From: Sorghum bicolor
Taxonomy: Eukaryota > Streptophyta > Magnoliopsida > Poales > Poaceae
Direction: 5' to 3'
Assembly: GCF_000003195.3 (NCBI RefSeq)
Contig: NC_012873.2
Location: 25,331,317-25,395,316 of the forward strand
Length of the DNA stretch: 64,000 nucleotides
Part shown: positions 1-10,366 of the stretch, in pieces
How the letters are laid out: every line of letters begins with the position of its first letter
Position numbering within the stretch: position 1 is the first letter of the stretch
The notes under the pieces: model-generated
Database searches by the model: none
Seen by the model: the letters and a program-made list of their open reading frames with translations, nothing else
Told to the model about the DNA's origin: nothing
Program-made: the position numbers and the translations under genes

Positions 1-983
1 TGTCGACGTTGGTTGTCGACGGGGAGGACGAGCGTGGTCTTTTTTGCTCGGGGGGTGGCTGTTGATGAACCGACACCTCCTTTTCGTTTTGGGCTGGCTC
101 ATCGTGCTTTTCAGCGGCAGCTCCTCGACGTCGTGAAGCCGAGCTTTTGGCTTGTTGAACTGCCGCCACTTGGAGCAGAGTCTGCACCTCATCTCGAATG
201 CGTCGAGCTTGGGAGTTCGATGGTTCTGGCATGTTGCGCAACAGCATTGTCGCTGCCACTACATTCTGGCCTGCTCGAGGGAAACGGCTGACGGGTTGCT
301 CTGGCTCTGCGTCTCCAACGATTTGCCGGTGTACCTCTCAGAGCTCGTCTACGGACACTTCCGCCAGGCGAGTAAGGCAAGTCTTGCTCGAGGATTTGCT
401 CGAGCAGGACGAGGCACTCACGATCCTCGTCAAGCTTTTTCTTGAGCTCTCGTAACTGCGCAAGTTGCGCGGCCCTGTCTTCCTGTGGAAGTGGGTCGAC
501 CTGTCCGTCGTTCCCAGGCGTCCTGAGGTCTTCTCTTGCTGTAGGGGGTCGACCACCGGCAGCAGCATCTTGTGTCTCGTCGGTAGTTTCTACCGCTCCG
601 TCGACATGATAGCATTCCCTAGAAGGGTCGTAGCTATCGGTCTCGGAGTCGGAATCCGGTTCGGCGGCGTAGAAACATCCACGTCCCTCCTCCAGCAGCC
701 ACTTCCTAAGCGAGGTGATCGTATATCGCCCAGGGCCTAGGCGTCGGATGCCTCGTACCTGGGAGAAACCTGGCAGCTCGGACGTCGGCTGCTGTGCTTC
801 AGAGTCACGTGGGAGGACCACTGGTCTCTCTACGTACGTCTGGGCGTTTGGGCATATCGCCCTGGCGAGTGACGCTACGGCATTGTCCAGGCCAAACGGT
901 AAGGCTCCTCTTGAGGTGAACAGCCCATGTGGAAGTAGCCTGGCGGTGGGGGAGGGTGCGCGGGACGCGTCACCTCCCGTCAT
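1..983 (-). pseudogene. gag: T1 gag N-terminal part, frameshifted
   Basis: An open frame of 264 codons begins with ATG at 983, 360 bp after the primer-binding site, and reads like the N-terminal, low-complexity Arg/Glu/Pro-rich part of a Tat-lineage gag. It stops at 189. In another frame the sequence continues without stops from about 240 down to 1 with a gag-like stretch (IRDEVQTLLQVAAVQQ and a Pro/Gln-rich segment), so a single frameshift near 230-300 is the likely cause of the stop. The capsid core and zinc knuckle would lie beyond the window edge. Function inferred from position after LTR and primer-binding site; no conserved motif is visible in this part. Confidence 0.55.
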
Positions 984-1342
984 CGTGTGATCATCACGGC
1001 GCTGAGCCGTCGCGCCCGTGGCGCATGGGGCTATCGGCTCTCGTGCCGCCTCCTACCTCGCACGGACAGCCGGTCGTGGCGAGGCAGATGGGCGACGGTG
1101 GTGCTGTCCACGCCTCTTCTTGGGTGGGGACGCGTGGTGGTGAGTACGTCTTGGGGCCCTCATCCGGGTCGGCGCAACGCGGGCTCCTCCCGGCCCTTTG
1201 ATCGAGAGCAAGATCATGTCATAGCCGGAGCCAGTAGACATGAACTCGAGACTCCCAAACCAAATCACCGTGGAGCGTGGAATCGGTGAAGAAAGAGTGG
1301 CCATCTGGAAAGGAGTGGGAAATCGATGAAAAACACGCAGGA

Positions 1343-1360
1343 CCCCTACCTGGCGCGCCA
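1343..1360 (-). other. T1 primer-binding site
   Basis: The minus strand reads tggcgcgccaggtagggg two bases after the LTR end. This is the form common to Tat-lineage grass elements. Confidence 0.7.
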
Positions 1361-1362
1361 AC

Positions 1363-2414
1363 TGTCGGTGTTTTCCCCACGGGGGGTCACACCAATGAGT
1401 GAATTTGTATGCGTGCTTCCCTTTCCCAGATGGTGATGCAAAAAGGCACAAGGATTTATCCTAGTTCGGGCAAGAGAAGGCCCTACGTCCAGCGGGGGGG
1501 AGAGAGTTTGTATTATTTTGCACCTAAGTGCTTGTACAGGGGCGAATACAAGCGTGGTATGGTGTATGGGAGTTCTACTGCGTATGAGCGTGGTGTTACC
1601 TTGTTCCTCATGTCCTGTGTTCACTCTTCGGTCTCCCCTTTTATAGTTCCAAGGAGAGACCTAGGGTACATATATAGGTGACAGACTAGGGGTTGATAGA
1701 GGCATGGCGCGCTGACCTACTCGAGGCTTCCGTACCGGCGTGGTCTCGAGCCATTCCGTCCTGGTAGCTTGATGATGATTACGCGTGCCCTTATATCCTG
1801 CTCTGTACGCTGTCTTGGACCGGTTTGTCCGTTGCACGCCTGTACGTCACGGCGGCTGATACGTCAGAGTGGTGGCAGTGCCGTCAGTCGACGCCCAACC
1901 CTTCCCTAGGAAGGAAGCATGTCTGGTCGAGGGTCGGACGCCAGGTAGCGCCTTGCTATCCAGAGTATTGACTTTTGGCGTCTCGAGGGGGTCCTGACTA
2001 GACGCTCCATCCCTGCTTCCTGCGTCCTGACACGCTCTGGGTCGTTTGGTGGGGAAGGCTGCAAAAAGAATGACGAGACGGATGCCTGTTCCCCATGACG
2101 CTTCCCGTGACTGGCGTGTTAGGTGGGAATGCGACAGGCGCATTAAATGCTCTGGCTCCCGTGCGCGTGTCAGGCGGCGGGCGGCGTCCTGGCGCTCGAC
2201 GCCCGCCGATTCGCTCGAGCCTGTTTCCGTATTCGACGGTAGTTGGTGCTCAAGCCCTGCTTGATTCGCTCGACGCCCTTTCCGTCTTCGAGGCTGAGGT
2301 CGTCGATGACTATACGCGTGATTGTGTAGAGCGTCGAGTTGGGGATCTCGACTTTCGTTCGGACGATCTCGTTATGTACATCAGTTGGGATACCCCTTAC
2401 TGATATCCTCGACA
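1363..2414 (-). repeat. T1 5' LTR (1052 bp)
   Basis: On the minus strand the LTR runs from TGTCGAGG (2414) to CACCGACA (1363). The same LTR start recurs at 63703 on the plus strand, confirming the boundary. It is GC-rich and CpG-rich, with many TCGA sites. Confidence 0.85.
1639..1646 (-). promoter_or_regulatory. TATA box in T1 LTR
   Basis: The minus strand reads ctataaaagg in an otherwise GC-rich LTR, about 280 bp before the LTR end. This would put the transcription start near 1610 and make R-U5 roughly 250 bp. Motif only. Confidence 0.55.
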
Positions 2415-3810
2415 GTAGTATTTGGTAAGGGACGGGGCAGCAAACCTGTTCCCAAAGATGCTCAAGAACATGCACCCATGTGGAAGAAGAAGTCCATATT
2501 TTGGGAGCTACCCTACTGGCATGTCCTAGAGGTCCGCCACGCGTGATGCACCTTACAAAGAATCTATGTGTGAATCTTGTCAGATTCATGGGTGTCTATG
2601 GGAAACCTAAGGATTCACTTGAAGCACGACAGGACTTGGAGGAAATAAAAGAATGAGGCAACCTGAATCAGGAAAAGACAGATGACGGGCGCCAGTACTT
2701 AAGCCCTGCTTGCTATACTCTGAGCAAAGAAGAGAAGGAACGCATGTTTGAATGTCTGAAGAGCTTCATGGTCCCATCTGGATTCTCCTCCAATATAATG
2801 AGAGTAATTAATGTGCAAGAGAAGAAGTTCCTAAACTTGAAGTCCCATGACTGCCATGTGCTTATGACGCAATTGCTTTCTATTGCTCTAAGAGGAATTG
2901 TACCTCCGCATGTACGTCTAGCCACCATGAAGTTATGTGCAATCCTCAATGCAATTTCTCAGAAGACAATCAATCGAGATGAACTTGCTACTCTGTAGAA
3001 TGATGTCGTTCAATGTCTCGTTAGATTTGAGTTGATGTTCCCTCCATCCTTCTTTGATATCATGACACACCTCCTAGTTCACCTGGTCAAGGAGATTATA
3101 AATCTCGGTCCTATGTTCCTTCACACCATGTTCCCCTTTGAGAGGTTCATGGGTGTTCTGAAGAAATATGTTCATAGCCGCTCTCGGCTAGAAAGAAGCA
3201 TTACCTAGGGCTATGGCACAAAGGAGGTTATAGAGTTCTATGTTGACTTTATTCCAGACATTGACCCAATTGGCATTCCTGAATCACGACATGAGAGTAG
3301 ACTCAGTGGCGAGGAGACACTTGGGAAGAAAACATATATCGGTACAGAGAGCAATTACTTCAATAAAGCACACTACACAGTTCTACAGAACTCCTCGCTG
3401 GTGGATCCGTATATCGAGGTACATAAGGATTTCATTCGATCCAAGTGGCCTGGGAAGAATGAAGCTTGGATTAGGCATCATCACATGGAAACCTTTGGCG
3501 ATTGGTTGCGAAAAGAATGTCAGGTTGATGAAAACATAGATGAGCAGCTTTATTTGTTGGCCAGACAGCCATCATGGCATATCAGCATGTACAAAGGATA
3601 CGAGATCAATGGGAATACATTTTACACATTAGCCCAAGATAAAAGGAGCACCAACCAAAATAGTGGTGTACGAGTAGATGCCACAGATCCAAATGGGAAC
3701 AAACAAACATACTATGGCCAAATACATGACATATGGGAACTAGACTATGTAGCAAATTTTAAAGTTCCTTTGTTCCGATGTAAATGGGTGAAGATGACCG
3801 GAGGTGGGGT
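2415..3810 (+). pseudogene. CACTA transposase Tnp2 C-terminal region, DUF4218 and first part of DUF4216
   Basis: Stitched across a few stops, this stretch reads as the end of the Tnp2 catalytic region (WKKKSIFWELPYWHVLEVRHA), then DUF4218 from about 2700 (ERMFECLKSFMVPSGFSSN; FMGVLKKYVHSRSRLE), then DUF4216 from about 3560 (SWHISMYKGYEINGNTFYT; ELDYVANFKVPLFRCKWV). These domains occur in this order in plant CACTA transposases, which bind the element ends and catalyse excision and insertion. Disruptions include a short deletion with frame change after VRHA (about 2545), a stop near 2654, TAG at 2996-2998 and TAG near 3210. The coding sequence ends abruptly at 3810, where the LTR of element A begins, and resumes at 61926. 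Confidence 0.9.
3806..3810. repeat. Target-site duplication of A, left copy
   Basis: ggggt, paired with gggct at 61921-61925. Taking one copy out with the element restores the DUF4216 frame. Confidence 0.8.
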
Positions 3811-5420
3811 TGTTAACGGTCGATAACACAAACTTTTATTAGAACTTTAGACCCGAAGGAAAACATGAAAACACACTAGTCCAGGGTTTTATTTGACAAT
3901 TTCCACTAGTTTTGCATATTCTATATTTTCTAGGGTGAATTTTAGGAAAGCTGAAAAGAGGGATTCTAGTGCAGAATAAACATGAAACTTATCCGCTACA
4001 AGAAACATCACAGAAAGACTCAAGAAGGATGGAGAAGACACACGAAGCAACGGGGGGCCTGTTGGTCGATAGGTGGGACCAGCCGGCCCCACCATAGCGC
4101 CGGCAGGTGCCCCCTCTAGGGTTTTGACCCCTCTCTTCTGGAAACTTCCTCCACCACCTACGAGGAGTCATCTCGGCCCTTGGTTAAGGCGGCTTGATCC
4201 TACAGCGCACGCGCATCCCAACCGGACTATTATTCATTATTCATCAAGGCCTCAAGCCATCAAGCATCAAGCGCCTTCAAGTTCATCAAGAGCCTTCTAG
4301 TTCATAGTTCTAGTTAGTCAGATTAGAGTTAGAGGATCTAGTTCTTCATCAGGATCTAGAGCCCCTAGCATTGGTCTAGAGCGCAAGAGTTCGGTAATAG
4401 ATCTAGTTCTTACTTTGTAGTATTCAATTGTATATTAGGGAGACTTTATTCTTAATAGATTCATATGTTCTTAATTGCAATGGTCATTGTCTACTTTGAT
4501 TATATGTCTAGGATAGTTGGTTTGATCTTATTGAATTCATGTAATTGCTCGTATAGCGTTTACCTAAAAGATCTTTGGGTAGATGGTAGACAATATGTAG
4601 ACGTGGTGTCTAGATATGGGATGTGTGGTAGACCGCATAGGTGACAGCTGTGTTGGATCCTCTGTAGTCCACCCTCCATACATAGGACTAGCATGGGCAC
4701 GGTCACGAAGGAGGTGACCCTTGTGTCTTAATACCCTCATTAGTTGATGCCTCTTTACATGTGATTACGATATAGGGTTAGCTCAACAATGGTTTCTAGA
4801 TGTAATTGCACTAAATAGAGTTATACAGTGATGTAGTTATAGAATTACCTTAGATCCAACTCCCTAGTTTTTCCAATGGCTAACTGTGATTATGACTAGT
4901 AGATGCTCTGATGATTATCCTTAATTATAATATTTGATGATTATGCTATCATTATTATTTACCCATATTTAACTTGTGACCTCTGCCTATTATGAGTAGA
5001 TTAGGCAACCTTGGTAATATCATTTATTCATCCTATATAGTTTCTTATCAATATAATAGAATATAGTTTAATACTTAGCCTTCCTAGTGGTATAAATATA
5101 AATCGACAACCTGGATACTTCCCTATGTAAAATGCTACAACGGTATAATTATTTGTATGCCTGCAGAACTCATTTAGTTTACAATCACATTATATTCATA
5201 TCTTTTATATCTGCCTAGTCACATTAGTACATGTGAATCTATAATAATTTCCTAGCAATACAAATAGGGATGACAACGTACTTCATGTTTAGGAATGTTA
5301 GTAATTAAGAAGTGGCTAGTTGCTAATTGACAAGTTAATTATTTACCGTGCATTTCTGGCGTTGTTGCTAGAGGTAGGGCTTATCTCAATTTTTATCAAT
5401 GATGGTAGTAAATGTCCACA
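3811..5420 (+). repeat. A 5' LTR (1610 bp)
   Basis: Begins TGTTAACGG and ends CCACA, directly before the primer-binding site. The last 190 bp are repeated at 61730-61920. It is distantly related to the B-family LTR: the segment near 4550-4620 (cgtatagcgtttacc, gtagacgtggtgtct) and the block at 5090-5170 (acctggatacttccc, aaaatgctacaacggta) align with the matching parts of LTRs of B, C and F. Confidence 0.85.
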
Positions 5421-5428
5421 AGCATTTT

Positions 5429-5446
5429 TGGCGCCGTTACCGGGGA
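5429..5446 (+). other. A primer-binding site (tRNA-Asp)
   Basis: tggcgccgttaccgggga matches the complement of the 3' end of plant tRNA-Asp(GUC) at 17 of 18 positions. It lies 8 bp after the LTR end. tRNA-Asp priming is the rule in Athila-lineage elements. Confidence 0.8.
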
Positions 5447-5449
5447 AGG
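5445..5449. repeat. Target-site duplication of B, left copy
   Basis: gaagg, identical to 17251-17255; it overlaps the end of the A primer-binding region. Confidence 0.85.
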
Positions 5450-7079
5450 TGTTGGGCATTCTTAACGTCACTACCAAAAGTAGACCTAGTTTTCTAATTC
5501 TGAGAACGACGCCAAAAATGTCAAACCTATCCCTCATGCCACTTAAGCCAAGTTGTCATCCGCAGCATGACATAAGAGACACGGTATTGAAATATGCAAT
5601 TGCACTTCTAAATAAATAATAAATGAGATCTGCAAGCGCACAGATTAATACCGATGTAGCATTTTAACCGGGAAGTATTCCAGGTATCGTTATTTATATT
5701 TTTACCACTGGGAAGGGATTGGTAAACATCAATGTTGATTATAGAATGAAATATAGAATTGAGTATCTATCATTGCATGTATAATTGAGAACAGTTATCT
5801 ATCTATGTCATACAGGGATAAGTGTCACATAAAAGATAGATAAAGTATGAATGGTGACAAAGATAATTAATCTGATCAGCATAACTTAGCCACATATAAA
5901 TATGATAAGCACCTCAATAGATATTCTAGCAAGTCATTAGCATGGAATTAGAATGAACTACAAGAATATTTCCTAAGCATATCATAGTTAGTGCAATTAT
6001 ACATGGCAATTATTGCGAGACAAGACTACGCCCATGCATAGTGATATTATCAAAGAATATGAGAAACATCGCAATCACTCTCCTGTAATAATGTTGCTCT
6101 GCCAGACCAATACATGAGAGGGGAACTATATAAGAATCAATGGAGCTGTCACTACCACGAACTACCCCGCGATCTGGCATATCGGGTACAATCATAGATA
6201 AATACGGTATAGGCACCATGCCCACACAATACTTATCATTTACCCACTCTACACATGGATAGATGCTATACGATCCTAAACATGTATATAATTCCAATCT
6301 AACTAAGCCAAGCATATAACTATGATAAACTAAGAACAATATAATTGCGAATATAAACAAGTAGAGCAAAGTCATGATCAATATATTTAAGTAGAACAAA
6401 GTCATATTCATAATATTGAAGAACAAAGATGAACAATTGAAAAATAGTAGAGGAATTACCAAGATTCCTCTTGACAGATCTGGAAACCAATCGAAGATTG
6501 ACTCCTTCTAGTTCTAATCCTATGTAGCTAAGCTAAACTAGAGATCTAATTGATGTGGTGGCTCTAGGGCTTGATCAGAGGCTTCTTCTCCCAAGATGAA
6601 TAATGAATTAGGTGTCAGAGGTCCTCTCCTCCAGGGGCCAGGGGGTCTGCTTATATAGTCCTTCCAAGTGAATGTGGGCCGTTGGATCAAACCGACATTA
6701 ATCGCACGATTTTCCTTGATCCTTTAGGTCGGTGGAGCATGATCCGCGAAGTTGAAGCTGATTGGCTCTGAGGCCAAGGCGGGCGCCCAAGGGGGGAGGG
6801 CGGGCACCGTGCCCCCGAGCTCGTCCGCTCTCTCGTTCATTCCCGTGACTTCTGGACTCTTCTAGATGTTGAATAATTGCGCGGCACGTTAATATCTCTA
6901 TGTAAACCCGACGTGTGGGCCTTTCTTCCATAATTCCTGATAACCCCCTGCAGAAATAGACGAACACCAAAACTCGTCTAATTCTGTCAGATAAAACCCT
7001 AAGTCTGGATGTCGATTGCATTCGGATCCTTTTCTTTGTTTATTTGATAATTAAATTTGATACTTAAGGACCGTCAACA
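5450..7079 (-). repeat. B 3' LTR (1630 bp)
   Basis: On the minus strand it runs TGTTGACGGTCCTTAAGTA (7079) to GAATGCCCAACA (5450). It is preceded on that strand by the purine-rich tract gcttaggggagtt (7080-7092), the expected plus-strand primer. It contains open frames at 6010-6462 (150 codons) and 6698-7021 (107 codons) shared with the other LTRs of the family. Confidence 0.9.
6010..6462 (-). CDS. LTR-embedded ORF, 150 codons (B 3' LTR)
   Basis: Counterpart of 9207-9623 with an earlier ATG; open to GRSLVSQ. Confidence 0.27.
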   Translation of the reverse strand: MVIPLLFFNCSSLFFNIMNMTLFYLNILIMTLLYLFIFAIILFLVYHSYMLGLVRLELYTCLGSYSIYPCVEWVNDKYCVGMVPIPYLSMIVPDMPDRGVVRGSDSSIDSYIVPLSCIGLAEQHYYRRVIAMFLIFFDNITMHGRSLVSQ

Positions 7080-8546
7080 AACTCCCCTAAGCTTACCTCT
7101 TGCTCGTCCCTGAGCAAGGATAATCTCAGTGATGGATCAGAAGTTGCTGCAATGCCTTTAAAAGTTGACGGTACACATGCTTTCAAATGAGGTCTCATTT
7201 CTGAGTTAAAGTAAACTACCAAGACTTAAAACTTATTCATTTTACCTATTACCATGGGACTTGTAACCGTCACTTCTGTCTTGAGTAGTTAAAAGATAGA
7301 ACGGTCTAGTCAAGTGCCATGTCTCTTATTCTTGATCAGCTATAGCTCTGGAGTTTTTGTAGATTTTCAAATAAAACTCAGAGATTCCTTGTATGACTCT
7401 CTCAGATCTCTCTTTTGTGGTATTTCTGGATCCTTACCAAGGCAGTGATGGTATATGCCTTCTCTCAAAGTATGTAGTATTTGTGGTATAAGGCATAGTG
7501 ACATTGCCTTCTCTCTCATCCTACTCTAATAAGGCTTTTAATATCTGGAGCTCATAGGTGGGAGATAAAGTATACATACTTACATGACATTTATTGTATA
7601 GTCAAACCATGGATCCAGACAAACAAGTCAATAAGTCAAATCAAGATGTGCATGTGTGGCGAATGAATGGTGTATGGTGATGATAACAATGGTGAAAGTC
7701 TAATTCTACTTTTGCTCTTTTGAGGGAATACATATCTTTCTTGCTCTTTGAAACTTTTGAGGAGAATGAGATGCTCTATATTTTCTTTTACTTTCCTCTC
7801 AGGTGGGTATCTTGTACCCCTAATTCTACTGTCGGACACTTGTCCATTTTTACCTCTCGTCTCACTTTTTCTTTTTCTTCAAGGTTCCGGGCACTTGCCC
7901 CTTTTTATTTCCTCGTATTTTTTTTCTTTTTTAGAGCACTCATTTCCTGAAATAATATAGCAAGTGGCAGTAACCAAGATAACTTGAGCATTTATTTCAC
8001 AGGGAAAAACAGAAATATTTTTGGCTATTCTCTCCCGGATTAGGAGTAGAATATTTTTGGGTGGTTCTGGAGATGGAAATTGGTGGATATATGTGGATGT
8101 GTACTTCCGGAGTAGAAGCAGCATGTGTGAGTGAACGTGCAAGTGAATCTTAATTTTAACCACATGACAAGCTCCTAAGGGTCTACACAGCTTGACCACA
8201 CTCAATGCTCATAAGGAGTAAAAAGTAAATGTGTGGCTCAAAGTCTAGCAAGCATGTATATATATGGCTGTGGTAGGAATTTAAAGTCTCATCATGCAGG
8301 AACTCATCATGTGATATTTTTAAAGATTTTCAAAGATAAAATTCTCCGGAATTTCTGGCATCTCTAGGAACAGATAAACAGCAGCTTAACATTCTCATAT
8401 CATATCCGTTAACAACTTAGGCTTTGGATCAAGTTTTCTTCCCACAAGTTCAAATTATGAGCAAGCTTTAAATAATAACAGTTATGTCTAAACTTGAGAG
8501 AGAACTTCAAATTTGAAAATTAGGCAGAGCAACTATTCATCATATG
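7080..8546 (-). other. B 3' non-coding region
   Basis: Matches F 34688-36144 and E 24079-25560 along its whole length. It begins next to the LTR with the purine tract and the conserved gctcagggacgagcaagaggt. Minus-strand open frames at 7636-7839 and 7879-8205 are pieces of a longer frame open in E and F. Confidence 0.75.
7636..8205 (-). other. Possible 3'-region ORF of the B family, broken
   Basis: Two overlapping minus-strand frames give segments also open in E (24699-25145) and F (35250-35768): LLIRERIAKNISVFPCEINA and SDSRIRGTRYPPERK. The frame changes at a homopolymer near 7860. No family recognised. Confidence 0.25.
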
Positions 8547-8892
8547 TGTTGACGGTCCTTAAGTATCAAATTTAATTATCAAATAAATAAAGAAAAGGAT
8601 CCAAATGAAATCAACATCTAGACTTAGGGTTTTATCTGACAGAATTCTACGAGTTTTGGTGTTTGCCTATTTCTGCAGGGGGTTATCAGGAAATACGGAA
8701 GAAAGACCCACACGTCGGGATTACATAGAGATATTAACGTGCCGCGCAATTATCTTACATCTAGAAGACTCCAGAAGCCACGGGAAGAAAGCGGAGGCCG
8801 AACGGGGCCAGAGGCAGGGCACCCGCCCTCCTTCCCTGGGCGCCCGCCCTGACTTGGAGTCCAAACAGGACTCTGTTTCATGGGAGATCTCC

Positions 8893-8935
8893 ACCGACCT
8901 AAAGGATCAAGAATAACCGTTCAATCAATGTCGGT
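8893..8935 (+). promoter_or_regulatory. Paired ACCGAC (DRE/CRT-like) cores upstream of the C LTR TATA box
   Basis: ACCGAC at 8893-8898 and its complement GTCGGT at 8930-8935, about 75 and 38 bp before the TATA box. The pair is kept at the same spacing in the LTRs of E and F (for example 40901-40906 and 40938-40943). A/GCCGAC is the core bound by DREB/CBF stress factors; function here is inference. Confidence 0.4.
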
Positions 8936-8967
8936 TTGATCCAACGGCCCATATTCACTTGAAGGGA

Positions 8968-8975
8968 CTATAAAA
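8968..8975 (+). promoter_or_regulatory. TATA box in C LTR
   Basis: ctataaaa in gaagggactataaaaccaga. This places the transcript start near 9000 and R-U5 at about 1.2 kb. Confidence 0.6.
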
Positions 8976-9206
8976 CCAGACACCCTGGCCCCTGGAGGAG
9001 GGAGCCTCTCAACCCTAATTCATTATTCTCAAGGGAGAAGAAGCCACTGATCAAGATTAGAGCCACCACATCAATTAGACATCTAGATGAGCATAGCTAC
9101 ATAGGATTAGAACTAGAAGGAGTCAATCTTCGATTGGTTTCTGGATCTGTCAGGAGGATTCTTGGTAATTCTCTAATTGTGCTTCTAATTGTTCTTCTAA
9201 TTATCT

Positions 9207-9623
9207 TTGTTCTTCAATATTATGAATATGACTTTGTTCTACTTCAATATATTGCTTATGACTTTGCTCTACTTGCTTATATTCAAGATTATATTGTTCT
9301 TAGTTTATCATAGTTATGTACTTGGCTTAGTTAGATTGGATCTATATACATGCTTAGGATCGTATAGCGTTTATCCATCGGATCCATGGGTAAATGATAG
9401 ATATTGTGTAGGCGTGGTGTTTATACCGTATTTATATGCGATTGTACCCAATATGCCAGATCGTGGGGTAGTTCATGATAGTGACAGCTTCATTGATTCT
9501 TATATAGTCCCCCTCTCGTGTATTGGGCTGGCAGAGCAATATTATTTCAGGGGAGTGATTGCTATGTTTCTCATTTACCTTGCTAATATCACTATGCATG
9601 GGCGTAGTCTTGTCTCACAATGA
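9207..9623 (+). CDS. LTR-embedded ORF, 138 codons (C LTR)
   Basis: An open frame inside the transcribed part of the LTR, about 240 bp after the TATA box and 740 bp ahead of gag. It starts MFFNIMNMTLFYFNILLMTL, a strongly hydrophobic 35-residue segment that could span a membrane, and continues with LVRLDLYTCLGSYS and PNMPDRGVV. The same frame is open in the LTRs at 33611-34027, 6010-6462 and 16152-16640. No family recognised. The hydrophobic start may simply reflect T-rich DNA. Confidence 0.3.
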   Translation: MFFNIMNMTLFYFNILLMTLLYLLIFKIILFLVYHSYVLGLVRLDLYTCLGSYSVYPSDPWVNDRYCVGVVFIPYLYAIVPNMPDRGVVHDSDSFIDSYIVPLSCIGLAEQYYFRGVIAMFLIYLANITMHGRSLVSQ

Positions 9624-10215
9624 TTGCTAAGTATGCTTGCACTAATTATGATAATGCTAGACTATATAGTTGAGAATAACTTAGGAAATATTCTTGTAGT
9701 TCGTTCTAATACCATGCTAATGACTTTCTAGAGTATCTATTTGAAGTGCTTATCATATTTATATGTGGCTAAGTTATGATCAGATTAATTATCTTTGTCA
9801 CTATTCATTACTTCATATATCTTTTATGTGACACTTATCCCTGTATGAAAGAGTTAGATACAATGTTCTCAATTATATATGCAATGATAGATACTCAATC
9901 TCATATTCTATTCTGTAATCAATATTGATGATTGTTAATCCCTTCCCAGTGGTAAAAATATAAATAATGATACCTGGAATACTTCCCAGTTAAAATGCTA
10001 TATCGGTATTAATCTGTGCGCTTGCAGATCCCATTCATTATTTATTTAGAAGAGCAATTGCATATTTCAATACCGCGTCTCTTATATCATGTTGGGGATG
10101 ACAACTTGGCTTAAGTGGTATGAGGGATAGGTTTGGAATTTTTGGCACCGTTACTAGAATTAGAAAACTAAGTCTACTTTTGGTAATGATGTTAAGAATA
10201 CCCAACAAGCATTTT

Positions 10216-10233
10216 TGGTGCCGTTGCCGGGGA
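10216..10233 (+). other. C primer-binding site (tRNA-Asp)
   Basis: tggtgccgttgccgggga, 17 of 18 positions complementary to tRNA-Asp(GUC). Confidence 0.8.
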
Positions 10234-10366
10234 AGGTTGATTACTAATCAGGAATGAATAAAGGATTTTGAGTTATCATAAGTATTACTAATATGATTGA
10301 GCTTATCTATTCTCTCATACAGTTTTACCCCGATATTATCTATTTTTATCTTATGCAGGGGAATGT

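Larger units (their letters stand above)
1..2414 (-). mobile_element. T1: Ty3/Gypsy (Tat-like) LTR retrotransposon, 5' part, minus strand
   Basis: Read on the minus strand this is an LTR, a primer-binding site, a leader and the start of gag, cut off by the window edge. The LTR ends in the TG...CA dinucleotides expected, and the bases after it (tggcgcgccaggtagggg) match the site usual in Tat/RIRE2-like grass Gypsy elements. It interrupts the Tnp2 coding region of the CACTA element that starts at 2415; gtagt at 2415-2419 is the candidate target duplication, but the partner copy lies outside the window. The lineage assignment rests on memory of the primer-binding site and gag style, not on a search. 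Confidence 0.8.
8547..10207 (+). repeat. C 5' LTR (1661 bp)
   Basis: Begins TGTTGACGGTCCTTAAGTA and ends AATACCCAACA, immediately followed by the primer-binding region. It is closer to the LTRs of F than to those of B in the last 80 bp (gttaagaatacccaaca). U3 is about 450 bp by the position of the TATA box. Confidence 0.9.

Noticed and set aside
1..2414. T1 and T2 as the two ends of one very large element
   Set aside because: Their LTRs are in opposite orientation and T1 internal sequence lies outward, at coordinates below 1363.
5450..7079. Solo LTR
   Set aside because: It first looked isolated from its partner, but gaagg at 5445-5449 and 17251-17255 pairs it with the LTR at 15605-17250.
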